A stretch of DNA of 64,000 bases from Abditibacterium sp. (GTDB taxonomy: Bacteria > Armatimonadota > Abditibacteriia > Abditibacteriales > Abditibacteriaceae): positions 186,001 to 250,000 of the forward strand of contig JAUJNG010000003.1 in assembly GCA_030448265.1 (NCBI GenBank), read 5' to 3'. The notes beneath the pieces were generated by a model that did no database searches, was not told where the DNA came from, and worked only from the letters and a program-made list of their open reading frames with translations. The position numbers and the translations under genes were made by a program. Shown piece after piece: positions 44,586-52,219 of the stretch (positions are counted from its first letter, which is position 1; every line of letters starts with the position of its first letter).

Positions 44586-44768
44586 GCTATTGATGTTTGA
44601 GAATCTAATCCGCAAGTTGTCCGGCGAATGAATTCGCAGCCAGAAAAAGGCGTCGGCCTGCGCCGACGCCGTGCCACTTGAACCCGCGTCGGCGCAGGTC
44701 GACGCCTTTTTCTGGCTGCGAATTCATTCGCCGGACAACTTGCGGATTAGATTGTCAAAGATCAATAG
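44586..44768. repeat. Palindrome with 54-bp perfect inner arms
   Basis: Bases 44602-44655 (AATCTAATCCGCAAGTTGTC through AAAAAGGCGTCG) are the reverse complement of 44700-44753. Outer bases GCTATTGATGTTT pair with AAAGATCAATAGC. The centre holds further inverted GGCCTGCGCCGACG units. It begins 13 bases after the IS right end. Confidence 0.92.
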
Positions 44769-44799
44769 CTGCTTTTTGGAAGCATCGGGAGCAGTTTGT

Positions 44800-45303
44800 T
44801 TAGCGGTCGACGCGCGATCCGACCGACATTCCGATCAAAATGCCCAGCAACACGCCCAGCAACAAACCGCCAGCCATCGCGGCTTGCGCGGCGGCGGCGG
44901 CGGCGGCGGCGGAAGCGGCACCGGCGGCAGTGCCGGTTGCGGTTCCGGCCAATACTCCGGCAGCACCGGCGGCGGCTTCGCGTGCGGCGGCGGCTTCGGC
45001 GGCGGCGATTCCAGCGTGCGCTCCGGCGGCGGTGGCTGCCGCTTCACGAGCGGCGGCGGCGGCGGCTGTCGCCATTCCGCCCTGGGTGCCGGCTTGCAGT
45101 GCGGCGGCTTCGCGCGCGGCAGAAGCCGTTGCGGTGGCCATGCCGGTTTCGGTGCCAGAAGCAGTTGCTGCTTCGCGTTCGGTGTTATCTCCAATAGCCA
45201 TGAGTGGCTCCTCTGGTTCGACAGTAGTCTCTGGAGTTGCCTCAAGAGCCTCGGCGTCGTTAGCAACATCGGGGCCTGCGGCGGCAGTTTTGGGTTTTCT
45301 CAT
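44800..45303 (-). CDS. Ala-rich repeat protein with C-terminal glycine-zipper membrane helix
   Basis: A 167-residue protein from ATG 45303. After an acidic N-terminal ~50 residues come three ~22-residue repeats carrying AAREAAA(L/T/G) (for example AAREAAALQAGTQGGMATAA), predicted to be a continuous Ala-rich helix, then a very hydrophobic GGLLLGVLLGILIGMSVG segment with GxxxG/glycine-zipper spacing and a basic end (SRVDR). Topology suggests a tail-anchored membrane protein that oligomerises. No family is recognised. The composition makes random open frames likely on the other strand; this frame is preferred because it has a start, a membrane anchor and a regular repeat. Confidence 0.55.
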   Translation of the reverse strand: MRKPKTAAAGPDVANDAEALEATPETTVEPEEPLMAIGDNTEREAATASGTETGMATATASAAREAAALQAGTQGGMATAAAAAAREAAATAAGAHAGIAAAEAAAAREAAAGAAGVLAGTATGTAAGAASAAAAAAAAQAAMAGGLLLGVLLGILIGMSVGSRVDR

Positions 45304-45383
45304 AATCAAATTCTCTTTAAATCTCGCGGTTTCGTCTGGCAGAAGACGTTCTTTAATTATGGGCCACAATTATGGGCCACAGA

Positions 45384-45502
45384 GAAGCGTAGAGAACGCG
45401 AAGCGTCAGCGAGTGAGGCCTTCCAGTTTCTTTTCGTCACTGCTGTGGAGTGAATGAAGCAGTCATGCCTCACTCGCTGACGCTTCGCGTTCTCTACGCT
45501 TC
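45384..45502. repeat. Palindrome with 36-bp perfect arms
   Basis: Bases 45384-45419 (GAAGCGTAGAGAACGCGAAG, GAGTGAGGC) are the reverse complement of 45467-45502. The 47-base loop is unrelated to other families. On its left side lies a short direct repeat (TTATGGGCCACA twice, 45357-45381). It separates purF from the Ala-rich gene. Confidence 0.9.
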
Positions 45503-45514
45503 CTTTTTCAAATT

Positions 45515-47211
45515 TTAAACCGCCACGACTTCGCGCGCTTCGGTTTGCTGCGGCGTTTCGATGAGGCCATTTTCATCGAGAGGCATATTGCCTTCGCTTT
45601 CCGGCCCAGGATCGCCGCTTTCAAAGACCAGTTTCGCGTCCTTAATCTCGCGCGGGATGTCAATGGGATACTCGCCATCGAAACAGGCGCGGCAGAAATT
45701 ATCCTTGGGGTGGCCGACGGCTTCGACCAGATTCTCCATCGTAATATAAGCCAGCGAATCGGCGCCGTTATAAGCGCGAATGCCCTCGACATCGAGCTGC
45801 GAAGCGATTAAATCTTTGCGCGCGGCGGTGTCGATGCCGTAAAAACAGGGCCACTGATACGGCGGACTCGAAATCCGCAGATGCACTTCTTTGGCGCCCG
45901 CGTCGCGGATCATCTGCACGATGCGCTTGGTCGTGGTGCCGCGCACAATCGAATCCTCGACCACCACCACACGCTTGCCGCGCAGCACATCTTCGAGCGG
46001 CGACAGTTTCATCCTCACGCCGAGTTCGCGCTGGGTCTGGTCGGGCTGAATGAAGGTGCGCTGTATGTAGCGGTTTTTAATCAGCCCTTCCTGATAAGGA
46101 ATGCCCGAACCCATCGCGTAGCCGATGGCGGCGGGCAAACCGGAATCGGGCACGCCGATCACCACATCAGCCTCGACGGGCGCCTGCTGCGACAAAAGTT
46201 CGCCCATGCGCCGCCGCGTGCCGTGGACGCTTTGTCCCAGCAACTGCGAATCGGGGCGCGCGAGGTAGATGAACTCGAAAATGCACAGCGAGTGGCGCGG
46301 GAATGCCCTGGCGCCTTGCCGGTGAAGTGAATCGACTCCAGACCATCGCCGTTGATGAACAAAATTTCGCCTGGCTCGATTTCGCGCACGAAGGTGGCGC
46401 CGACCGGCCCTAAAGCGCAGGTTTCGCTTGCCACGACGTAGCAGTGTTCGTCTTCGCAGTCGATGAGTTTGCCCAGGCAGAGCGGGCGCAGGCCATTGGG
46501 GTCGCGCACGGCGATGAGGGTGTCGCGCGTCATCAAAACGAGAGAATAAGCGCCCGAAACGCGCTCCATCATGCTGAAAATCGCCCCTTCGAGCGGTTTG
46601 TCGCGGCCCGATTCGATCATTTTGGCGATGATTTCGGTGTCCATCGAAGTCACGAACTCTTCGCCGACTTTTTCCATCGCTTCGCGGATTTCGTGCGCGT
46701 TGACGAGGTTGCCGTTGTGCGCGACGGCCAGAGTTCCGTCGCTCGACTCGCACAAAATCGGCTGCGCGTTGCAGGCTTTGGAACTTCCGGTCGTGGAGTA
46801 GCGGTTGTGGCCCACGGCGATGTCGCCGGACAGCCCGCTCAAAACTTCCTCGTTGAAAATCTGCGTCACCAGGCCCATATCGGTGTGAGCGCGGATTTTC
46901 TGGCCATCAGAAACGGCGATTCCGGCGCTTTCCTGGCCGCGATGCTGAAGCGCGAAAATGCCGAAAAAAGTGCGGCGCGCGACATCGACGCCTGGCGCGT
47001 AAATGCCGAAAACGCCGCATTCTTCCTGCGGTCGGTCTTCGTCGCGCAGCATATCGAAGTCCGAGGTGGGCGATTCGCCCAGTTCGGAATCGCCGGAAAG
47101 CGCATTGGCGCGAAGTTGAGAATTGCGGGTCATGGGCGCATGAAAAACGGCCTCCGCCGAGGAAGCGGAAGCCGTGGAAGATGAAATTTGGGGGGTTCGA
47201 GCGTCGCGCAT
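45515..47211 (-). CDS. purF: Amidophosphoribosyltransferase (frameshift as sequenced)
   Basis: The first enzyme of purine synthesis, PRPP plus Gln to phosphoribosylamine. The N-terminal part has ECGVFGIYAPG (catalytic Cys65 after propeptide), FALQHRGQESAGIA, GHNRYSTTGSS and HNGNLVNAHEIR. The C-terminal part has VVIGVPDSGLPAAIGYA, YIQRTFIQPDQTQRE and VVVVEDSIVRGTTTKRIVQM (PRPP loop). Four cysteines of an iron-sulfur type are plausible (CFYG, CRACFDG). The frame changes near CCC 46306-46308, where one base seems missing; correcting it gives 565 residues of normal PurF. Since purF is normally needed for purine synthesis, a sequencing error is likely. Start ATG 47211 has AGGGAG 11 bases upstream. 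Confidence 0.93.
47143..47175 (-). promoter_or_regulatory. Terminator-like hairpin within the purF leader or N-terminal codons
   Basis: On the minus strand ACGGCTTCCGC pairs with GCGGAGGCCGT (one mismatch) and is followed by TTTTT. It lies about 65-95 bases after the predicted transcription start and 10 bases before an alternative ATG at 47133. It may attenuate transcription if translation of the first codons is poor. Confidence 0.5.
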
Positions 47212-47244
47212 AGCGGAAACAGCTCCCTGAAATGTGGCAACCCT

Positions 47245-47273
47245 ATTTTAACCTCCGCCGCTCTTAATGCCAA
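47245..47273 (-). promoter_or_regulatory. Predicted sigma-70 promoter of purF
   Basis: On the minus strand TTGGCA (47273-47268), a 17-base spacer, then TAAAAT (47250-47245). Spacing is ideal, and five of six bases match consensus at -35 and at -10. The start point would be near 47238, about 27 bases before ATG 47211. Confidence 0.65.
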
Positions 47274-47326
47274 CTTAAAGAGGGTTTTGTTCGCTCAAGT
47301 ATCCGTAAGAGGCAACGTGATGATTG

Positions 47327-48439
47327 TCACTGACTCCCCTGTTTAAGAAGAGCATCCACTTTCCATAGCTGCACTTCACGCTGTGTCCCAACTGCCAAAG
47401 TTTTTCCGTCAGGTGAGAATGCCAGCGATTGTGCCTCCGCTTTGAGGGTGGCCCGCCGTGAGCCGCTCTGCACGTCCCATAATCTCACTGGTTCGCCCTT
47501 GCTACTGCTGGAAAGCAGTTCGCTGTCGGGTGAAAAAGATAGAGCTTGCACTGCACCTCGCCAGGGGCCTTTTTTGTTGCCCGCATTTTCCTGCCAACTA
47601 TGGCGCAACTTGCCGGTAGGCACGTCCCACAACTCGGTGGTTTCGGCTCCGCCCTGGCTGAGGCGAGTGCAGAGTGCCAAGGTTTTTCCGTCAGAAGAGA
47701 GAGCGGCTTTGAGATACTCGCGTTGGCTGTTGCTGGTAAATACAGTATGCAAGGTGCGCCCCGTCGTTAAATCGCGAATGTTCGTAGCATTCCAACTTGT
47801 AGTCAAGAATGTCTTGCCGTCTGGCATCATAGACGCGAATACCCTGCCTTTATCTTCTTGCAGCCTATAAAGCAGTTGACTCGTTCCCGCATCCCAAACT
47901 TCCACGCGCCCGTAACCTGCATTGACCAGAAATTTACCGTCAGGCGAATAAAAGAGCGAACTCATTACGTTCTGCTCCCCAGCAAGCTGCGTCAATTTCG
48001 CACCTGTATTCACTTCCCACACAAATATACGTTCACCATCATGTGCATCACAAGTAGCGACTAATTTCGAGTCAGGCGAGAATGCGATTAACCCTACGCC
48101 TCCATTGTGTTCCGTGTTTACAGTGCGTAGAACTTTGCCTGTCTGCAAGTTCCATATCCAGAGTTGGGCTGTTGTTTGACCCTGTGCACCCGCCAACAGT
48201 TTGCTATCAGATGAGAAGGTTACTGGGCCTATGTAGGGAGCAAACAATGATTGAGAAGCCTGCTTAGAAGTGGGCGTGCTATTGAAATACAACCATCCCA
48301 AAATCAGCAACAACAGAAATGGAACTGCAAATAGCCAGAATTCGCGCTGCCTCCAACGCGGATTCGCGGCTTCATGTGCTTTGACGTGATGTAAGTGAGG
48401 TAACTTCTGTTCCTGAGCCATTGTGATCTCACTCGTCAT
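47327..48439 (-). CDS. Membrane-anchored WD40 beta-propeller protein (cassette 2 partner)
   Basis: A 370-residue protein: ~45 cytosolic residues, one membrane helix (FWLFAVPFLLLLILGWLYF), then about seven WD40-type blades outside, each with a (F/L)SxD(S/G)K element (FSSDSKLLAGA, FSPDSKLVATC, YSPDGKFLVNA, SSDGKTLALC, FSPDSELLSSS, FSPDGKTLAVG) and VWE/VWD or LWD/LWK ends. ATG 48439 overlaps the upstream gene by 11 bases (ATGACGAGTGA), the same arrangement as the paired genes at 50297-50307. ATG 48421 is an alternative. It is the downstream member of the second cassette; its role as partner or immunity protein for the upstream tail is a hypothesis. Confidence 0.75.
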   Translation of the reverse strand: MTSEITMAQEQKLPHLHHVKAHEAANPRWRQREFWLFAVPFLLLLILGWLYFNSTPTSKQASQSLFAPYIGPVTFSSDSKLLAGAQGQTTAQLWIWNLQTGKVLRTVNTEHNGGVGLIAFSPDSKLVATCDAHDGERIFVWEVNTGAKLTQLAGEQNVMSSLFYSPDGKFLVNAGYGRVEVWDAGTSQLLYRLQEDKGRVFASMMPDGKTFLTTSWNATNIRDLTTGRTLHTVFTSNSQREYLKAALSSDGKTLALCTRLSQGGAETTELWDVPTGKLRHSWQENAGNKKGPWRGAVQALSFSPDSELLSSSSKGEPVRLWDVQSGSRRATLKAEAQSLAFSPDGKTLAVGTQREVQLWKVDALLKQGSQ

Positions 48440-49160
48440 CAAGATTTTGTAATTCCGTTGTTGAGTGGTAAGACGGCGGGACATATCTTCCAGGCGCGGG
48501 CACTAATAAATCGGGGTGATCCGTTGAATGTTGCCCAATCGTCAGTGAATCAACACGGTCATGCTCAAGGCCACAGTTTTGATCGACAATCTGACCACCT
48601 GTGTTGACTCCTGCGTGTCGCCAACGAGTGTCATTTGGAAATTGGTAGAACACAATTGAACCTTGTTGTGTGTCTTCAGCCGCTGTGTTCGTGGCACTCC
48701 AAAGATTGGTGACCGACTCCGTTTCGTCTGGGCTTGGCGGGGCTGAAAGAGTCAGGCCAACGAAGCCATAAATATAACGCACCAAATCATCGCAAAACGT
48801 GCCGCCACCGGCTGACCCTTTGGGCGCCCCAGCCCAACTATTTACAACTTCGACGATCTGCTTTCGCTTGTCAATTTTGAAGCCGACCGTATTGGAGCGA
48901 TAGCCACGGAGTTTGATCTGCCAGCGCCCCTTTTCCTGTCTCACCAGCCAGAGAAATTCGTAGCGCGGCGGGCTCGAACCCGCCACCAGGTCGCCTACCA
49001 CAATGGCCTCGCTGTTGATAGCGGGACGGGAAAGCTCGAAGGTCATTTGAGCGGGCGGCGGGCCGACGAAGTTGCCGGTGGCTTCTGCGGTGACAGTTGC
49101 TGCACTAATGATTGAACCATTGGTGCCAACGCGGCAGCGACCGGATTTCAATGATTTCAT
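48429..49160 (-). CDS. Orphan NlpC/P60-like tail, partial duplicate of the 50297-51823 protein
   Basis: About 243 residues from ATG 49160, inside the 3' end of the upstream gene. Residues ~24-105 are nearly identical (75 of 79 compared residues) to residues ~306-394 of the 50297-51823 protein. The rest diverges but keeps an NlpC/P60 layout: FCDDLVRYIYGFVGL (Cys123), QQGSIVFYQF, then RWRHAGVNTGG (His182). The large N-terminal part is missing, so this is a truncated copy that may be expressed alone or serve as an exchangeable tail. No signal peptide is present. The 3' end overlaps the propeller gene by 11 bases. Confidence 0.7.
   Translation of the reverse strand: MKSLKSGRCRVGTNGSIISAATVTAEATGNFVGPPPAQMTFELSRPAINSEAIVVGDLVAGSSPPRYEFLWLVRQEKGRWQIKLRGYRSNTVGFKIDKRKQIVEVVNSWAGAPKGSAGGGTFCDDLVRYIYGFVGLTLSAPPSPDETESVTNLWSATNTAAEDTQQGSIVFYQFPNDTRWRHAGVNTGGQIVDQNCGLEHDRVDSLTIGQHSTDHPDLLVPAPGRYVPPSYHSTTELQNLDDE
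48834..49095. repeat. Recent duplication, copy 2 (pairs with 50643-50910)
   Basis: The two DNA segments are close to identical for ~215 bases in the middle (from ATCTGCTTTCGCTTGTCAAT to GGCCTCGCTGTTGATAGCGG) and then fade at both ends. The sharp right boundary near 49092 is where the truncated gene loses its homologous N-terminus. Confidence 0.9.
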
Positions 49161-50307
49161 ATTCCTTCGCCTTTTGGTATAGAGCGGGTTGCTTCTCTTC
49201 ATAATGCTTAACGTCCATCCAGATAGCATTTGAATTAGCTTTGAGCACGTCTCCAACGACCAATCGCCTGCCTGTTCGAGATTGGACTACCTCCGGTGTC
49301 TCGAAGAGCTTGTGAATCTGGTTGTTCTTGCTTACAAAATAAATAGTTTTTGCTCGCCCAGGGCCAACCCATTGTTCCGTGCTGGATACGCCTGAAAGAA
49401 CGTAAAGACCAACTTGCGGATCGAACCAAGAAACCATAGGCGTGCCTTTGCGAGACCACTGGAACGTGCTGAACACCTGGGGGGATTTACCACGTTCTTG
49501 AACTATTGCCTGAAGCTGTTTTTCTCCCTGCACGCTCCAAAACCGGCCACTTGGTGACACCCAATCGCCCAGACCAAAGGAGGGGCCAGTCAGATCTTCT
49601 GGGGATTGCTGGCCGATGGTATAAACCGATAGGGGAACACTTGAATCGTCTACATACACCTGATCTTCCCCAACTGCCCGTGCCACATTGACATCGTAGA
49701 TGCCTCCCCTGAGAGTCCACTCTTGCAGGGTTTTGCCGCTTTGATCGTGAACCGATAGGATGGCTTTCTGATTTTGTGTTACCCAATCGGAAGGAGACTC
49801 AAAGGGTGTGCGTGCCACCCACCAGCGCTCGCCGGAAGGACTCACAGAAAGAAAGTGACATGAGGCACGCATGAGACGTCCATCTTTACGATGTAGCGGC
49901 ACGATCCGCTTTATGTTGCCTTTGGTGTCAACAATCAACACGTGGATGGCTTGTTCAGCCAGCTTCTTCAAATCCTCGAATGTTACCCCAGGGACTGGCT
50001 TCCCTAAACCTTCTGGAGGCAGCTTGACCTCAATCTCGTCGTGCTTGCCTGTCGCAAGATAAAAGTTTCCGACTTGATCCGTGGCAATGGATGTGTTGCG
50101 ATGCCCGTGCCCTGGCATCATTGACCAGATCACTTCGTCAACAGGGCGATTCCTTGATGTGAAATCGAGGCGGAAGATAGTTCGGGCGACCGGAACGGAT
50201 GCGCTCAGATACACGATCATCAAGCAGCCAGCCAACGCCAGACCGAGGCACCAGAAGAGAAGCTTGTGGCGGCTCTTGTCGGCTACTTTTTGAGACTCAA
50301 TCCTCAT
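49105..50307 (-). CDS. Membrane-anchored beta-propeller-like protein (cassette 1 partner)
   Basis: A 400-residue protein: ~13 cytosolic residues, one membrane helix (LLFWCLGLALAGCLMIVYL), then a large extracytoplasmic domain with repeated strand patterns (TDQVGNFYLATGK, VDTKGNIKRIVPL, VSPSGERWWVART, VHDQSGKTLQEW, VSPSGRFWSVQG) that look like degenerate propeller blades. ATG 50307 overlaps the stop of the NlpC/P60-like gene by 11 bases (ATGAGGATTGA), so translation should be coupled. Same topology as the WD40 gene of cassette 2, but the sequences are not clearly homologous. No catalytic motif is visible; a binding or neutralising role is inferred. Confidence 0.65.
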   Translation of the reverse strand: MRIESQKVADKSRHKLLFWCLGLALAGCLMIVYLSASVPVARTIFRLDFTSRNRPVDEVIWSMMPGHGHRNTSIATDQVGNFYLATGKHDEIEVKLPPEGLGKPVPGVTFEDLKKLAEQAIHVLIVDTKGNIKRIVPLHRKDGRLMRASCHFLSVSPSGERWWVARTPFESPSDWVTQNQKAILSVHDQSGKTLQEWTLRGGIYDVNVARAVGEDQVYVDDSSVPLSVYTIGQQSPEDLTGPSFGLGDWVSPSGRFWSVQGEKQLQAIVQERGKSPQVFSTFQWSRKGTPMVSWFDPQVGLYVLSGVSSTEQWVGPGRAKTIYFVSKNNQIHKLFETPEVVQSRTGRRLVVGDVLKANSNAIWMDVKHYEEKQPALYQKAKEYEIIEIRSLPRWHQWFNH

Positions 50308-51823
50308 CTAAGCCTCTTATCGAACGCGCTTCGTATTGTGTGTAGGGGTTGTTTGCGCCAGTTGTCACACCAGCCGTGATGTCATCGCGCCTCACTTCCG
50401 TGTTGTTATCAGGCGTGCTGGTATTGCTGTTCACATCTAATCGCTCGGTGCCAACCCGAATTGCATCATGAGCTACTCCGCCCATCTCAGAAAAGTAAAA
50501 CAAAATGCATCCGTCGCCCGCACACGCATCACTGGCGGCGGCATATTGTGCACCTGTTCCATTTGATGGTAAAGACAGGCCGAGATGGTTGTAAACGATT
50601 CCAACAAACTCATCACACCCTGGCAAACCTGTAGCTCCCACCCAACTATTTGCGACTTCCACAATCTGCTTTCGCTTGTCAATTTTGAAGCCGACCGTAT
50701 TGGAGCGATAGCCACGGAGTTTGATCTGCCAGCGCCCCTTTTCCTGTCTCACCAGCCAGAGAAATTCGTAGCGCGGCGGGCTCGAACCCGCCACCAGGTC
50801 GCCTACCACTATGGCCTCGCTGTTGATAGCGGGACGGAAAAGCTCGAAGGTCAATTGAGCGGGCGGCGGGCCGGTGAAGTTGCGTGTGGCTTCTGCCTTG
50901 ACCATGACCTCGAACTCCATCGCGCCTCGCGTGCCCCGAATGGTGCCGGTATCCTCGCCGCTCGGATCGGTCGAAACGATGAACTCGTAGCCGCCGACTC
51001 TGCGGGTTTTGAAGGCGCGGCAACCCGTCGTGTCCGTCACCGAAAGATGAATGGAGTATTCGTCATCATCGGGAAACGAAAAACGAGCCACAGCGCCATC
51101 TTCGGAAACCCAGACCGGATCAGGTGCCCATTCGTGTGCGAGGGGGCCAAAAGCACTCTGTGAACTGCTGCGGCACTCATACTTGTAGGGGCCGGTTTGT
51201 CCGGCTGGCGGAGTCGAAATCAGGGCAGTCGAGAAGTCGCAGGTCACATGGCCACACACGTCGAAACCTACTGAAACGATGCAGGGTGGAGTGCCGCTAT
51301 CGGTCACCTCGACGGCGATGGTGCCACCGGCGTTGACGGGAATTTCGACCTCAAGCGTGGCTTGATCTGTCGCACCGATGGCTCGGCTTCCAGGGACGTT
51401 GCTTGACCAACTGTAGGTGTAGGGTGCGGTGCCGCCTTGTAGTGTGGCCGTGCAGGACAGCCGATAGACTGTTTCATCACGGTAAGTTTCCGTTGTGGTG
51501 ATCCTGGCCGTCATACACATGACTTCAAATCCCCCGCCAAATACAAATTGTGCACCATCTATGTCGATAACATATCGAACAGTAGCCAGACCCAGAGGCG
51601 CGTTTGCGACGCTATTAGGAACGGAAATGGAGACAAAAGCACCTTCAATTACACCTGCGCCAGTCTGGTAGCTATCAATAGCTACGGTATAGCCACCCGC
51701 GTTGGTATTAGTAAATCCGGTCGGGGCTAAAACCCATTCTTCTACGTCCCCTGGTTGGCCTGGTTGATCGTTGACGGGGCAATAGACCGTGCCCGTTGTT
51801 CCTCTTGCAATTTGATTCGGCAT
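50297..51823 (-). CDS. PKD/Ig-repeat protein with NlpC/P60-like C-terminal tail (cassette 1 effector candidate)
   Basis: A 508-residue protein from ATG 51823, with GGAG 9 bases upstream. Residues ~1-100 form an unrecognised N-terminal domain with no signal peptide. Residues ~105-300 hold Ig/PKD-like repeats (YRLSCTATLQGGTAPYTYSW, IPVNAGGTIAVEVTDSGTPP, FSFPDDDEYSIHLSVTDTTG). Residues ~306-394 are the block duplicated in the 48429-49160 gene. The tail is NlpC/P60-like: GLPGCDEFVGIVYNHLGLSL (Cys403), GDGCILFYF, GVAHDAIRVG (His452). Such domains cut peptidoglycan peptides or act as acyltransferases. It is the first gene of a four-gene unit. How it leaves the cell is unclear. Confidence 0.7.
   Translation of the reverse strand: MPNQIARGTTGTVYCPVNDQPGQPGDVEEWVLAPTGFTNTNAGGYTVAIDSYQTGAGVIEGAFVSISVPNSVANAPLGLATVRYVIDIDGAQFVFGGGFEVMCMTARITTTETYRDETVYRLSCTATLQGGTAPYTYSWSSNVPGSRAIGATDQATLEVEIPVNAGGTIAVEVTDSGTPPCIVSVGFDVCGHVTCDFSTALISTPPAGQTGPYKYECRSSSQSAFGPLAHEWAPDPVWVSEDGAVARFSFPDDDEYSIHLSVTDTTGCRAFKTRRVGGYEFIVSTDPSGEDTGTIRGTRGAMEFEVMVKAEATRNFTGPPPAQLTFELFRPAINSEAIVVGDLVAGSSPPRYEFLWLVRQEKGRWQIKLRGYRSNTVGFKIDKRKQIVEVANSWVGATGLPGCDEFVGIVYNHLGLSLPSNGTGAQYAAASDACAGDGCILFYFSEMGGVAHDAIRVGTERLDVNSNTSTPDNNTEVRRDDITAGVTTGANNPYTQYEARSIRGLDED
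50643..50910. repeat. Recent duplication, copy 1 (pairs with 48834-49095)
   Basis: This is the in-gene copy of the block, coding for residues ~306-394 of the 508-residue protein. In the middle the copies differ at only a few positions (for example CACTATGG here against CACAATGG in copy 2). Flanking sequences downstream code for a different tail. Confidence 0.9.
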
Positions 51824-52219
51824 TTTCTTTATCTCCTTGGAAATTCCGGCCACTTACGAGGGCTGGCCATCGACTCGCTTTGGTTCCCAATTACACTCCT
51901 TGATTGTGCCACATTTCTGAAGCTGCCAACACGGAAAATCAGAGGGTCAATACAAATTATTTTCAGCGCGAGCGGCGATGCAGTTTGGCATCGTGGTGGC
52001 GCTTCAAATCGGTGGGGCGCTCGCCCGAATCGGGGAGGAATTCGCGCAGCTTTTCATTGGATGCTTCATTTTAACCTCTGCCACCTGACAAAACGACTGG
52101 GGCACCGCCAAATCCCATTCAGAGCGGAGACCTGGGTTCGCTGCGCCGCGTCTGGGCGCGGGTTTCGCGCTTGACCGTTCTTTTCCGCCTCGCGCCAAAA
52201 ATTGAATAAACTACGCGCG
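51824..52219. other. Intergenic region between divergent island and wecB; no gene found
   Basis: 396 bases between the divergent cassette 1 gene and wecB. The first ~140 bases are AT-richer, like the island; the rest is GC-rich with housekeeping character. On the minus strand TTGGCAGCTTCAG and CACAAT resemble promoter boxes, but the spacing (15) is poor. No repeat family copy is present, unlike most gaps of this size here. The island boundary probably lies in this stretch. Confidence 0.45.

Noticed and set aside
44671..45453. Gly/Ser- and Ala-rich plus-strand frames opposite the Ala-rich gene
   Set aside because: They are by-products of the repetitive codons on the other strand. The first begins inside a palindrome, and none has a signal peptide, anchor or ribosome site.
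46300..46312. Programmed frameshift in purF
   Set aside because: No slippery heptamer or downstream stimulator is visible, and PurF is not known to use one. A missing base in the CCC run is simpler.
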